Part shown: positions 8,025-16,463 of the stretch, piece by piece
Position numbering within the stretch: position 1 is the stretch's first letter
Layout of the letters: each line of letters opens with the position of its first letter
Assembly (NCBI GenBank): GCA_044425575.1
Contig: JAWXVE010000042.1
Coordinates: 1-19,610 of the forward strand
Source of the DNA: JAWXVE01 sp044425575
GTDB taxonomy: Bacteria > Bacillota > Clostridia > Lachnospirales > Lachnospiraceae
Reading direction: 5' to 3'
DNA length: 19,610 nt
Notes under the pieces: generated by a model
Seen by the model: the letters and a program-made list of their open reading frames with translations, nothing else
Databases searched by the model: none
What the model was told of the DNA's origin: nothing
Position numbers and translations under genes: made by a program

Positions 8025-8293
8025 GCACTCTTCTCATATTCAGGGGGAGAGTCTTCTACCTCTTCCCCCACCACAATGGCTTCCACCGTGGTTCCAAACA
8101 TCCTACTCAGGATGATTAGATTCACTATTTCCGGTAAGCAGTCACCTCGTTGCCACTTGTAAACTGCTTGCGGTGTTTCAAATCCCATCTCATCGCTAAT
8201 ATCTGTTACGCGAAGATGGTTGGCAAGCCGAAGCCTTTTAATTCTCGCTCCGACTTCCCGCATGTCAATAACTGGATAATTTGTTCGAGTCAT
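8021..8293 (-). CDS. Small XRE-type HTH transcriptional regulator
   Basis: A 90-aa DNA-binding protein. The helix-turn-helix spans roughly residues 11-68: GARIKRLRLANHLRVTDISD, then the recognition helix TPQAVYKWQRGD and the family's LPEIVNLIILSRMF. A short acidic tail (GEEVEDSPPEYEKSA) follows. I chose ATG 8293 because AAGGGAG precedes it by seven bases; the frame is open back to 8350 but that part has no ribosome site and overlaps the proposed promoter. The gene lies just beyond the 3' end of the Hsp70/kinase module, on the same strand but with its own promoter, so a regulatory link is possible but unproven. Confidence 0.9.
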   Translation of the reverse strand: MTRTNYPVIDMREVGARIKRLRLANHLRVTDISDEMGFETPQAVYKWQRGDCLPEIVNLIILSRMFGTTVEAIVVGEEVEDSPPEYEKSA

Positions 8294-8340
8294 AAGTTTC
8301 TCCCTTCTTTTGCTTACTGTAGTTACGAATCTATAACAGC

Positions 8341-8374
8341 AGTATACCATAGGTAAATAAAATACTTTTTACCT
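8341..8374 (-). promoter_or_regulatory. Extended -10 promoter with inverted-repeat operator for the XRE gene
   Basis: The minus strand has TGGTATACT, an extended -10 (TGnTATACT) at 8341-8348, about 40 bases before ATG 8293. Directly upstream, over the -35 zone, is the inverted repeat AGGTAAA/TTTACCT (8351-8357 and 8368-8374, 10-base centre). This layout fits an autoregulatory operator. The repeat could also weakly end transcription of the module arriving from 8408, but it has no T tract. Confidence 0.45.
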
Positions 8375-8407
8375 GAAGTTACAACTAATCCAATTATTCT
8401 ATTTCAT

Positions 8408-10465
8408 TTATTCTACTACAAGAACTTTCTCACTGGCCCAAGCAGTTTCCACCATGTCTTCGTCTAGATAGATTTCATACCAAATGGTTCCATTGGATGC
8501 CATCTCTTCTTCGCCGGTTGCTACAAATACTTCTCCTTGCATGGCTACTATAACAACTGCGTAATCAGTACTAGGACCTTGACGAATGTTAGCAGAACTT
8601 ACGGAAATAACCATATTCACATGTTCTTCTGTTAAGAGTTCCTCTTCTACCAATGTCTCTTCTAACTCCTCCTCTTCAAGGAACTCTTCGGTAGTAATTG
8701 CCTGCCCATATCCAGTTAATTCACTTAGATAATTCACTCCAATTGGCACATAATGAATCATGCCAATCACAATTGCTACACATAACACGTTCAATATCAT
8801 ACTAGGAATTTTACTTTTAATGAATTGTGACTTGCTTTCCTTGTAACGCTCATATGTTTTCTTCTTAATATCACCTAATATCTTCTGGAACGTACGTTCT
8901 AACCCTATCCAATCAAAGCGTTTATTAAAGTCTCCAGAAAACTCACGCAAGAAAATAAATACAAACAGTCCAGGTATTAAATAGACTGCCAAGAGACCAA
9001 CAATCATCATAATAGAGCCTCCCACTATTAGATATGTTGCATCCACTGTCATACCCGAGAACTCTTCTAGGAAGGATACCCATTGTTCCTTAAATAAAAT
9101 CTTACGTAACACTAGTAAATTGGGCCATTCTGTTCTACCGATTAGCCAATTCTGTATGCCAACGATTAGCACGAATATAAGTATTGCTAATTGTTTCAAG
9201 TGGGTGAAGAAGATTTTTGCCACTTCAAATACAAGATATACCATTAAAACTGGCCAATAAATCAGTCCATGTATAATCTCTGCCCCAAGAATCTTCTTTC
9301 GCTTGTCCTTGCGTTTTCCTAGCTTCTCATCCACTGCATTCAGTATCTTATTCTTCTTCGCTTGTTTCTCAGCTTTACGAAGAATGGAATGAATACTACC
9401 ATCCCCTATACCAAAGTTATCATGTATGGGGATATAATAATTAAGAAGGAAGTCTGTATCATTACGAAAGGTATATTCCTCATTGGCAATGTTAATAATA
9501 CCCTTTAATGTAGCTGGTTTCATCTCCACAAAAGAATACATGTAAGACGTTAAGCTTGGGTATTGAAGTAGCAGCTTAAATTCCAAGATATTATCTTGCA
9601 CATCCTGACATTCCCCTGCTCCTTTTAGAAGATTGTACAAATCTACTAAAGGAATGTAAATTGCCCCTCGCTCTTGTCGTACTGCATAAATCTCTTTTCC
9701 TTTTAGAGTCATTTTCTCTAGGAACTCCTGTGCAGTGGTAACTTCTTTGATCTCAAGGTAGTTATAGAACCCCTCTAATAATTGGGGATATCGATCACAT
9801 ATCTCTTGGATTTGAAGAATTTCTTCATACTTTTCCACTGCTCTACGTATCCTTAAAAGCGTTGTCTCTTGAAAAAGATTGACAATCATTCCCTTAGAGG
9901 TAGAAGATGGCTTCTTCTCTTCTTTGACTTCACTTTCGCTTTCCAAACGCAATGTACCTACGTTATCGTCATATTCCTTATCTTTCTTTAGCATATACAC
10001 TTTAAATTCTTTCGTCAGCATTTCCACAATCGCTTTTTTATGTTTACGCTGGGATTGATAATATTGAAAGAAAAAGTCTACATCTTCACGTTTTACCTTT
10101 TTGGTGGTTGCAATTAATCGAAAATATACTCTGGCAAATTCTATTGAGCTTTCATCACTAGAGGTTCCAGACCCGGAACCTTTGCCAGATGAACTGCTAT
10201 AATACTCGTAAGCCTTTATACGCATCTTTCCATCACGGAGAATTGCTTCGTATTGGTCTGCACGTTCTAGACGCTTACCATCTCGTTCTGCATTCTTCTC
10301 ATTCGCCCCATTAATACTCGTATTCCACCTACTACGTGTATCTTGAATCTTCTTATCTAGTTCTATTTCCGATAGGCGCGGGTTATCAATTTTATACAAC
10401 TTAAAAATATTGTCCTCTTTTAGGTCAATCTTGTATTTTTTTAAGATATTGCTTTGTATATCCAC
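8408..10465 (-). CDS. Membrane protein with J-like N-terminus and C-terminal SH3b domain
   Basis: A 685-aa protein with an unusual layout. Residues 20-90 align by eye with a J domain: helix II (SEIELDKKIQDTRSRW), a loop, helix III (ERADQYEAILRD, like NEAYEVLSDPEKR) and helix IV (KMRIKAYEYY), but NTS (48-50) stands where HPD should be. A Ser/Gly linker (90-107) and a helical cytoplasmic part (110-390, very basic near 365-392) follow. Membrane segments are near 400-420, 425-443, 478-508 and 553-575. A Glu-rich stretch (593-616) leads to an SH3b domain (617-685, with ANIRQGPSTDYAVV) that should face outside. The start is GTG with AGGAG seven bases upstream; that site contains the stop codon of the preceding gene, so translation is probably coupled. 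Likely a membrane co-chaperone or scaffold for the Hsp70 encoded two genes earlier (inference). Confidence 0.85.
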   Translation of the reverse strand: MDIQSNILKKYKIDLKEDNIFKLYKIDNPRLSEIELDKKIQDTRSRWNTSINGANEKNAERDGKRLERADQYEAILRDGKMRIKAYEYYSSSSGKGSGSGTSSDESSIEFARVYFRLIATTKKVKREDVDFFFQYYQSQRKHKKAIVEMLTKEFKVYMLKKDKEYDDNVGTLRLESESEVKEEKKPSSTSKGMIVNLFQETTLLRIRRAVEKYEEILQIQEICDRYPQLLEGFYNYLEIKEVTTAQEFLEKMTLKGKEIYAVRQERGAIYIPLVDLYNLLKGAGECQDVQDNILEFKLLLQYPSLTSYMYSFVEMKPATLKGIINIANEEYTFRNDTDFLLNYYIPIHDNFGIGDGSIHSILRKAEKQAKKNKILNAVDEKLGKRKDKRKKILGAEIIHGLIYWPVLMVYLVFEVAKIFFTHLKQLAILIFVLIVGIQNWLIGRTEWPNLLVLRKILFKEQWVSFLEEFSGMTVDATYLIVGGSIMMIVGLLAVYLIPGLFVFIFLREFSGDFNKRFDWIGLERTFQKILGDIKKKTYERYKESKSQFIKSKIPSMILNVLCVAIVIGMIHYVPIGVNYLSELTGYGQAITTEEFLEEEELEETLVEEELLTEEHVNMVISVSSANIRQGPSTDYAVVIVAMQGEVFVATGEEEMASNGTIWYEIYLDEDMVETAWASEKVLVVE

Positions 10466-10474
10466 GTTATTCTC

Positions 10475-10921
10475 CTAACTTCCATTTAACTTATTTATCA
10501 TACTGTGAACTAATTTCTCATAACACCTTGAAAAGAATTGTGCAATGTATTCCATCCCCTCTACAAGTATTGTTAGTGGACAGAATATCAACCAAATCCC
10601 TAGTGTTACAAGGCCAGCTACTACATCCAGACCTAGAAAAAAGTAAAGAAATGCGAACATGAGCAATCCACTGATTATCATAGCAAAGAATGTACCTATC
10701 ATATAGAACGCTTCGACCCCATTATCCAGAAATGATGTCCAGAATCCAAGGACAATAGCAATAATAATAAGAAAGATAATGGTCAATACTCCGACCAACA
10801 TCGTTTTACCTATTGCATTTATTAAGGCATAAAGAGCTGCTACTATAGCTTTGAAAAATATATTTAATAGGAAAACCACCATAGTAATAAGGGCAATCCA
10901 AAAAGTCGCAATTGTCGCCAT
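10475..10921 (-). CDS. Small polytopic membrane protein of unknown function
   Basis: A 148-aa very hydrophobic protein with about four transmembrane helices (roughly residues 5-35, 40-63, 70-97 and 100-122) and a short charged C-terminal tail (about 125-148) that ends MINKLNGS. No motif or family recognised. An excellent AAGGAGGG site precedes the ATG; it begins eleven bases after the Hsp70 stop, and its stop codon lies within the ribosome site of the J-like/SH3b gene. This packing suggests a fixed stoichiometry or complex with those two proteins. Confidence 0.85.
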   Translation of the reverse strand: MATIATFWIALITMVVFLLNIFFKAIVAALYALINAIGKTMLVGVLTIIFLIIIAIVLGFWTSFLDNGVEAFYMIGTFFAMIISGLLMFAFLYFFLGLDVVAGLVTLGIWLIFCPLTILVEGMEYIAQFFSRCYEKLVHSMINKLNGS

Positions 10922-10932
10922 TGAATCCCTCC

Positions 10933-12588
10933 TTACTCTACATTAGCCACAGCCATTCGGTTGATTGCCAGGTTTCGTTCTTCTTCTGTCATTTGATTGG
11001 ACAAGGCAAAAGTGGTATCCAATCTAGAATGATGCAACAATTCTTCTGCAATTATGCTCATAATACCAGCGTTATCTAAAGCGATTTGAATGGTTACAGC
11101 AGTACCCATTGGTACGCTTTTCGTAAATTTCATAGCGATGATAGTCAGTGGTTCTTTTCCATCAATCTCAATGATTTCCTCTGTACTAAGACTTTCGTAT
11201 ATTTCAATACTAATACCAGATTGATTGTCACTTACCGTAGCAAATGTTTGCGCAACAGTTGCTGGAATTTTATCATTTATCATTAACATATTGCGAATTA
11301 CCAGTCTATCGTTCTCTAGAATTGACACCCCATATGTTCTGGATAAAGCATTGGTAATATTTAACTTAATGCCCATTCCTCCAGTTGTTCCAGCTGATAG
11401 AGAAAACTGCTTATCCACCTCCCCAGTTACTAGATTCCGTTCTTTCAATGACTCTACTGACATACCTGTTCTTGACGATTCGCTTAAGATAAAATCCTCA
11501 AAGGATTTTTCATTGCTAGCATATATAGCAGCTCCCTTGGCAACTGCTTCATCTGGATCTGCTAAAACAGGTGTAACATGGTAGACTTCCTCAATCATGG
11601 CAGACACTTGTGGCATTCTAGAAGAGCCACCAACTAGCAAGACCTTATTGATTTTATCCAAAGAATACCCTTGCTTTTGTGCACTTTGCAATACATCATC
11701 TAATAAGTTTCTTGTACGATTTAATAGAGAGCTTGTAATTTCTTCATATTTTTCTCTTGTTAACTCTTCTCGCAATCGTCCTTCTGGTCCATTCACTGAT
11801 AGATTTGTCTTTTCTCTTGTACTTAATGTTTTCTTGTATTGTTCTACATCTCCATATAGACCTGCAATGAGCTCTGGATCTTCTGAAATATCATATTCAT
11901 ACATTTCTTCATATCGCTCTCTAATATATTCAATAAGAGCTTCATCCCAGTCCTTACCACCAAGTTGGTCATCACCACCAGCACACACAACCGATATATT
12001 TTCCCCCTGTATGTTCATAACAGTAATATCGAAAGTACCACCTCCTAAATCGTACACAAGAACCGTTTCGTTCTTACTATCACCTGATACTCCATAACTA
12101 ATGGCTGCTGCAGTAGGTTCATTTATAATATTTAATACATTTAATCCTGCTAATTCACCAGCTGAACTTGTTGCATTTCGCTCATTCATTCCAAAATACG
12201 CAGGACAAGTAATTACCACATCCTTAACCAATTCTCCTTCTTTTAAAACACCGATTTGTTGCAATTCTGCATTTGCATCTTGAACGATTTTCTTCAATAT
12301 CATAGAGGAAATTTCTGGTGCATGGTAAGTATTTCCATTTATGACAATACTGTCATTTTCTTTTCCCATTTTCCGCTTAATAAATTGGCATGTTTTATCA
12401 GGCTCCATATCCACTGAACGCTTTGCTTCCACACCAACTACTATGTTACTCTCTGATTCAATCATAACAACAGATGGGGTTGTATGGTCTCCTTCACCAT
12501 TTTTCAACACTACTGCTTTGCCGTATTCATCAATATATGATATGCAAGAATACGTTGTTCCTAAGTCAATTCCAAATACATAGCTCAT
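10933..12588 (-). CDS. Divergent Hsp70 (DnaK-like) chaperone, short form
   Basis: A 551-aa Hsp70-family ATPase. Nucleotide-binding motifs are intact: phosphate 1 IDLGTTYS (7-14), connect 1 NEPTAAAISYG (156-166), phosphate 2 VYDLGGGTFD (178-187) and adenosine LLVGGSSRMPQ (317-327). The canonical DVLLLDVTPLSLG linker is not present; an extra stretch of about 40 residues (about 362-405) comes before the beta substrate domain (about 406-515, with DKIPATVAQTFATVSDNQ). The helical lid is almost absent, since the protein ends about 35 residues later, against 610-640 aa for housekeeping DnaK. ATG overlaps the grpE stop (ATGA), with AAAGGAG upstream. It is probably a dedicated Hsp70 serving this operon's own clients, not the general stress chaperone. 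Confidence 0.95.
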   Translation of the reverse strand: MSYVFGIDLGTTYSCISYIDEYGKAVVLKNGEGDHTTPSVVMIESESNIVVGVEAKRSVDMEPDKTCQFIKRKMGKENDSIVINGNTYHAPEISSMILKKIVQDANAELQQIGVLKEGELVKDVVITCPAYFGMNERNATSSAGELAGLNVLNIINEPTAAAISYGVSGDSKNETVLVYDLGGGTFDITVMNIQGENISVVCAGGDDQLGGKDWDEALIEYIRERYEEMYEYDISEDPELIAGLYGDVEQYKKTLSTREKTNLSVNGPEGRLREELTREKYEEITSSLLNRTRNLLDDVLQSAQKQGYSLDKINKVLLVGGSSRMPQVSAMIEEVYHVTPVLADPDEAVAKGAAIYASNEKSFEDFILSESSRTGMSVESLKERNLVTGEVDKQFSLSAGTTGGMGIKLNITNALSRTYGVSILENDRLVIRNMLMINDKIPATVAQTFATVSDNQSGISIEIYESLSTEEIIEIDGKEPLTIIAMKFTKSVPMGTAVTIQIALDNAGIMSIIAEELLHHSRLDTTFALSNQMTEEERNLAINRMAVANVE

Positions 12589-13124
12589 GCTTTTTCTCCT
12601 TTTTCTCCTTTGTATTGGTATACAACAACTTGTTCTGGGATTAAGATTTTATTGCCTCTTCTGTATCCCTCCATACCGCTCTCTTTAATGGTTCGATTCA
12701 GTGCTTCCTCACTGGTCACTTCGATTTTAGGTTGGTGAATAGACCCATCAAACATTTCGCCCGGTTTAGTAGAATACACATCCACATTTTGTAACTCAAG
12801 AAGATCGGTAATATCTTCTAATAGATACTCAAATTCTCGTTTTACATCTCCTACCGACATGGTATCCCACTGATTAGATGTCATTCTTTTCTTCATATCC
12901 TTTCGCACCTTAATCAATGCTTTCATTAATTGTTCTACAAATCGGTCGGCCGTATCTTGTTTGTAGTAATTAAGTTCTTCATGAAGCTTATCAATCATTT
13001 TATCTTTCACTTCAATCTGATTCTGAATGAGCCGCTCTATCATCTGCCCCTGCTCTCTGGTGTTTAGAAGTATTTCCATTACTTCGTCGTCCACCTTCTC
13101 TTCTACATAGTCCACTTCTTCCAC
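12585..13124 (-). CDS. grpE: GrpE-type nucleotide exchange factor
   Basis: A 179-aa homologue of GrpE, which exchanges ADP for ATP on Hsp70. A long coiled-coil N-terminal part (about 15-75, with repeated charged helix such as KDKMIDKLHEELNYYKQD) leads into the four-helix region (about 75-115) and the C-terminal beta wing (GMEGYRRGNKILIPEQVVVY, about 149-168). The start is GTG with AAAGGAGGG seven bases upstream. The 3' end overlaps the Hsp70 gene by four bases, so the pair is translationally coupled. No HrcA gene, CIRCE-like operator or dnaJ sits beside it, unlike the usual heat-shock operon, which supports a specialised copy. Confidence 0.93.
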   Translation of the reverse strand: MEEVDYVEEKVDDEVMEILLNTREQGQMIERLIQNQIEVKDKMIDKLHEELNYYKQDTADRFVEQLMKALIKVRKDMKKRMTSNQWDTMSVGDVKREFEYLLEDITDLLELQNVDVYSTKPGEMFDGSIHQPKIEVTSEEALNRTIKESGMEGYRRGNKILIPEQVVVYQYKGEKGEKA

Positions 13125-13172
13125 TGCATTACCCTCCTTTACTTAATGACTCTTCACTACATGCTCCATTTA

Positions 13173-14621
13173 TTAGAAAGATTCTGATGATATACGTTGC
13201 AACACCATGCCTCTTGCCATCCAAATCAGCGAAAATATTGCACCTAATATACTAGCTTTCCCTACATCCCATGTGAGAAAGTTTGTAATAATGTGAAACC
13301 CATAAAGTTTCGCATAAATTTCCGTTACTCTTTCATATGTATGATGTTGATACACAACAAATATTGTACCTAAGTATAGAGCACATACAATTCCCCAATA
13401 ATATCCCCTTGAAAAATACACCAATGTAAGTTCATGATCTCTCTGTCCAAGTACGCCATAATGTAATAATAGAAAAAATGACAAAGAGAACAATCCCATA
13501 CCTAACCACTTATATTCCTGCAACTGATTCGATACACCTAGGAATTCCTGTAGAAACATTGGCATATTCCATAGGGTTACTCCTGCAACAAGACAACTAA
13601 TACCAAGTACCTTAGATGTATTCCTATGCGTCCGCTCATATCCCAATCCTTCATAATAGTATAAGGAGTCCAATTCATTTACCACTTCTTCCATGGTCTG
13701 GTAACGCTCATCTGGGCTATAGCGACACATTTTCCTCACAATGCGAAACAATTCCTCCGAACCATTTTGGGGCGGTGGTAGACAATACCCTTGCTCATAC
13801 TGCTCCTTCAGATTCACAGCACCACTATCTGATGCTGGAAATTTCATCTCATTCATAAGCACATATAACATCATTCCAAAGGAGTAGATATCAGCAGTCT
13901 CATCGTATGCATCATCTAACCGTCCAATTACTTCTGGTGCTGCGTATCCTCTTGTAAAAGTAGCGGTACTAGCAGAACCATCATTTGTTATTTTAGCAAC
14001 TCCGTAGTCTCCTAATTTATAGCGCTTTCTTTTCGGTTCATAGAAAATATTTTCAAGCTTAATATCTCGATGTAGGATTTTGTGCTTATGGGTTCGTAAG
14101 AGAGCCTCACCAATCATCTTGCCTACTTTTAATACTTCTCGCTCATTATAAGTTGCTAGTACATCTAGAATACCGTTCTTATGAGACTGTACCACCTCTT
14201 GATACTCCATACAGATAAATTGTAACTTTAAGTAAGGACCCTCTATGGATTCTTCCTTCTCTTGAACTGCTCGCTCTACCTTCTTAATGCCATTCCATTC
14301 ATCAAACCATACATACAATTCTTCAAATCCATGGACTTTGATCACGCAATCATACACTTGCCCTAGGTAGCGCTGGGCTTGTACACTTTTCCGAAAAAAT
14401 TGAGAATCTACGTGTTTATCGCCAAATCCAATTACCTTAATGGCATATTTACCATGATGTTTTCCTCTTCTTGTAGCCTCATATACTTGGGCAAATCCAC
14501 CAACACCTAGCAAGGTAAGTCCATTCCCCAATTGAGAAAACTGATATTTTGCAAAAGGGAAATACCTTTCATCTAATTCCATTAAAATCTGCTCAATCTC
14601 TTGATTCGTCCATGCATACAT
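13173..14621 (-). CDS. Membrane-anchored Ser/Thr protein kinase A
   Basis: A 482-aa Hanks-type kinase. From the chosen start: glycine loop GVGGFAQVYEA (39-49), catalytic lysine in YAIKVIG (K62), catalytic loop HRDIKLEN (184-191), DYG instead of DFG (205-207), GYAAPE (225-230) and DIYSFGMMLY (244-253). The C-terminal 150 residues hold about four membrane helices (337-358, 372-392, 407-426, 455-474) and no extracellular domain such as PASTA. ATG 14654 is possible, but ATG 14621 lines up residue for residue with kinase B and both then have an AAAGG-type site 12 bases upstream. It has the N-terminal segment EIEQILMELDERYFPFAKY in common with kinase B. It sits 48 bases before grpE. Targets are probably threonines read by the FHA protein (inference). 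Confidence 0.93.
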   Translation of the reverse strand: MYAWTNQEIEQILMELDERYFPFAKYQFSQLGNGLTLLGVGGFAQVYEATRRGKHHGKYAIKVIGFGDKHVDSQFFRKSVQAQRYLGQVYDCVIKVHGFEELYVWFDEWNGIKKVERAVQEKEESIEGPYLKLQFICMEYQEVVQSHKNGILDVLATYNEREVLKVGKMIGEALLRTHKHKILHRDIKLENIFYEPKRKRYKLGDYGVAKITNDGSASTATFTRGYAAPEVIGRLDDAYDETADIYSFGMMLYVLMNEMKFPASDSGAVNLKEQYEQGYCLPPPQNGSEELFRIVRKMCRYSPDERYQTMEEVVNELDSLYYYEGLGYERTHRNTSKVLGISCLVAGVTLWNMPMFLQEFLGVSNQLQEYKWLGMGLFSLSFFLLLHYGVLGQRDHELTLVYFSRGYYWGIVCALYLGTIFVVYQHHTYERVTEIYAKLYGFHIITNFLTWDVGKASILGAIFSLIWMARGMVLQRISSESF

Positions 14622-14673
14622 AGCTTCTAAGCACCCTTTCTGCCAGATACCCATTCTCTTGACTATCTTAGTC

Positions 14674-16284
14674 TCATCCTTGATCCTGTTCTTGGTCTTC
14701 TAGCTGTAATCCTTCCATTCGTTCTACCAAATCCATGGTGATAATCCAATAATATATGTAGAACAACACCAATAAGAATAGACTGCCTCCTAATATATAC
14801 TTGGATTGTATCCAAGCCATACTCTCTAACCAACCAATTGACTCTACTACTGCCCAACTCCCCACTGCAATGGCACATGCTTTCATATAAGTCTTATTCC
14901 TTGTTACCATACAAAGACCTAATATAATATGAGGTACCATAAGGCCCGCGGTTAAGATGGAATAACTCATACTACCGAGTAGTAGGATTGGGAATATAAT
15001 CCGCAATTCCCCCTGCCCAAGTAACACCCCTTCTAGAAAGACTAGAATGGCTAATACGAATACATGCCTTTGCTCTATGATGGTAAGTTCTAGTCCCATA
15101 GATGCCAGAGCCACAAATAAAATCAACATGGTAGCTACTGAATGAAAACCAATGGATTCTTTGTAATCCATCACATACTCCTTCTGCAATTTCTTACGAC
15201 GAAATCGACCAAATAGCTTCTCACGTTTCCTCTTCCTATGATCTGGCAATAGTTCGCTCTCATAATGAGTTTGGGTGAGTAGGTCAGCTGGTTCTATATC
15301 ATCCACTTCTTCTGGCAATGTAACCTCTTGCATAAATCCATTACATTCTGCAAGCACCTCTTCCATGCTTTGGTATCGATCCTCTGCGTAATAACTACAC
15401 ATTTTGCGAATCATACGTGTCATTCCTACACTAGCATTCTTGGGTGCAGGAAATATATAGGTTGGATCATATTGAATCAGGTTCGCTACATATCTTCTTG
15501 ACCCTGGAAATTCTAACTCATTTAGCAACAGATATAACACAATTCCAAAGGAGTAAATATCTGCTGTGGCATTATAGAAATCACTTAAACGGCCTTCAAT
15601 CTCTGGTGCTCCATAGCCAGCGGAATACACTACAGTCTCTGCATTTCCACCTTCTACATATTTCGCAATTCCATAATCACCTAATTTGTAACACTTCTCT
15701 TGCTCATCCCAGAAAATATTCTCTAACTTAATATCTCGATGTAAAATATTATAGTTGTGAGACACAAGCATCCCTTGACCAATTTGAATCGCTAGTCGAA
15801 GTACTTCTAGTTCATTCCCTAATTGGTCCTTTACTAACATGGTTTGTTGAAATTTATCTGTTACAATAATTCGTTCTAAGCACTCTAATAAGATAAATTG
15901 GATGAGATGACCCTCTCCTTGGTAGTCTTCTAATTCAATCACATCCTGCAATCCTTGGTGTTCATCTAATGTAATATAGAATTCACGAGCATTCATAATC
16001 TGCATAACATAGGGCGATTGCTCACACAAAAAGCTTTGTAGCCGAACTGTTTCCCAGAATTTTTCAGACTTAACTACTTGACGTTCTAGACCAATGACTT
16101 TCAGTGCATACTGCTTAGATGGCATACTTAGATTGACCATGCTATATACAACGGAAAAGCCACCTCTTCCAAGTATCTGTGGCTCTCCGTCAATCTTATG
16201 TAATACATACCTTGCAAAAGGATGTCCTTGCACTTCTAATTGTTGTAATATATTCTCTATGGCACTTATCCCTAAATTCAACAT
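14674..16284 (-). CDS. Membrane-anchored Ser/Thr protein kinase B
   Basis: A 536-aa paralogue of kinase A. From the chosen start: GRGGFSVVYSM (39-49), YALKVIG (lysine 62), HRDIKLEN (182-189), DYG (203-205), GYGAPE (223-228) and DIYSFGIVLY (242-251). A basic juxtamembrane stretch, DHRKRKREKLFGRFRRKK (348-365), is followed by about five membrane helices (377-400, 408-423, 430-460, 467-483, 496-518) and an acidic tail. Starts at 16305 (GTG) and 16296 (ATG) are possible but lack a well-placed ribosome site; ATG 16284 matches kinase A (ISAIENILQQL against NQEIEQILMEL). Like kinase A it lacks a sensor domain of its own, so signal input may come through a partner, perhaps the lipoprotein encoded just upstream. 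Confidence 0.93.
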   Translation of the reverse strand: MLNLGISAIENILQQLEVQGHPFARYVLHKIDGEPQILGRGGFSVVYSMVNLSMPSKQYALKVIGLERQVVKSEKFWETVRLQSFLCEQSPYVMQIMNAREFYITLDEHQGLQDVIELEDYQGEGHLIQFILLECLERIIVTDKFQQTMLVKDQLGNELEVLRLAIQIGQGMLVSHNYNILHRDIKLENIFWDEQEKCYKLGDYGIAKYVEGGNAETVVYSAGYGAPEIEGRLSDFYNATADIYSFGIVLYLLLNELEFPGSRRYVANLIQYDPTYIFPAPKNASVGMTRMIRKMCSYYAEDRYQSMEEVLAECNGFMQEVTLPEEVDDIEPADLLTQTHYESELLPDHRKRKREKLFGRFRRKKLQKEYVMDYKESIGFHSVATMLILFVALASMGLELTIIEQRHVFVLAILVFLEGVLLGQGELRIIFPILLLGSMSYSILTAGLMVPHIILGLCMVTRNKTYMKACAIAVGSWAVVESIGWLESMAWIQSKYILGGSLFLLVLFYIYYWIITMDLVERMEGLQLEDQEQDQG

Positions 16285-16339
16285 GCTACTATTCATCCTT
16301 TTCACAAAGTAAGTGGTGCAATGGGTAGAATCTTATTCC

Positions 16340-16417
16340 TCATGCTACTTTATAAGTCCATCCTAATTCTTTGATATATTCAAATTCTTCTTTTAGTGCT
16401 AATTTTAAATTATCCAT
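16340..16417 (-). CDS. Small ORF of 25 codons between lipoprotein and kinase B
   Basis: ATG 16417 is preceded by a very good ribosome site (AAAAGGAGTGAACA) and encodes MDNLKLALKEEF and then EYIKELGWTYKVA, ending at TGA 16340. It is charged and amphipathic, without a membrane segment. It lies 46 bases after the lipoprotein gene and 55 before kinase B. It could be a real micropeptide, a translational leader for kinase B (whose own ribosome site is poorly spaced), or the remains of a larger gene. Confidence 0.5.
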   Translation of the reverse strand: MDNLKLALKEEFEYIKELGWTYKVA

Positions 16418-16463
16418 TGTTCACTCCTTTTCTTTCGCTTCCTGCAACCATGTGTTGCTTCCT

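Noticed and set aside
11225..12097. Long plus-strand open frames opposite the Hsp70 gene (11225-11584 and 11597-12097)
   Set aside because: They mirror the codon pattern of the minus-strand Hsp70, have no ribosome site and encode low-complexity Ser/Thr/Phe-rich sequence. Antisense shadows.
10933..13124. Considered a housekeeping heat-shock operon (hrcA-grpE-dnaK-dnaJ)
   Set aside because: No hrcA, no canonical dnaJ, no CIRCE-type repeat upstream, and the Hsp70 lacks the normal linker and lid. It belongs with the kinase/FHA genes.
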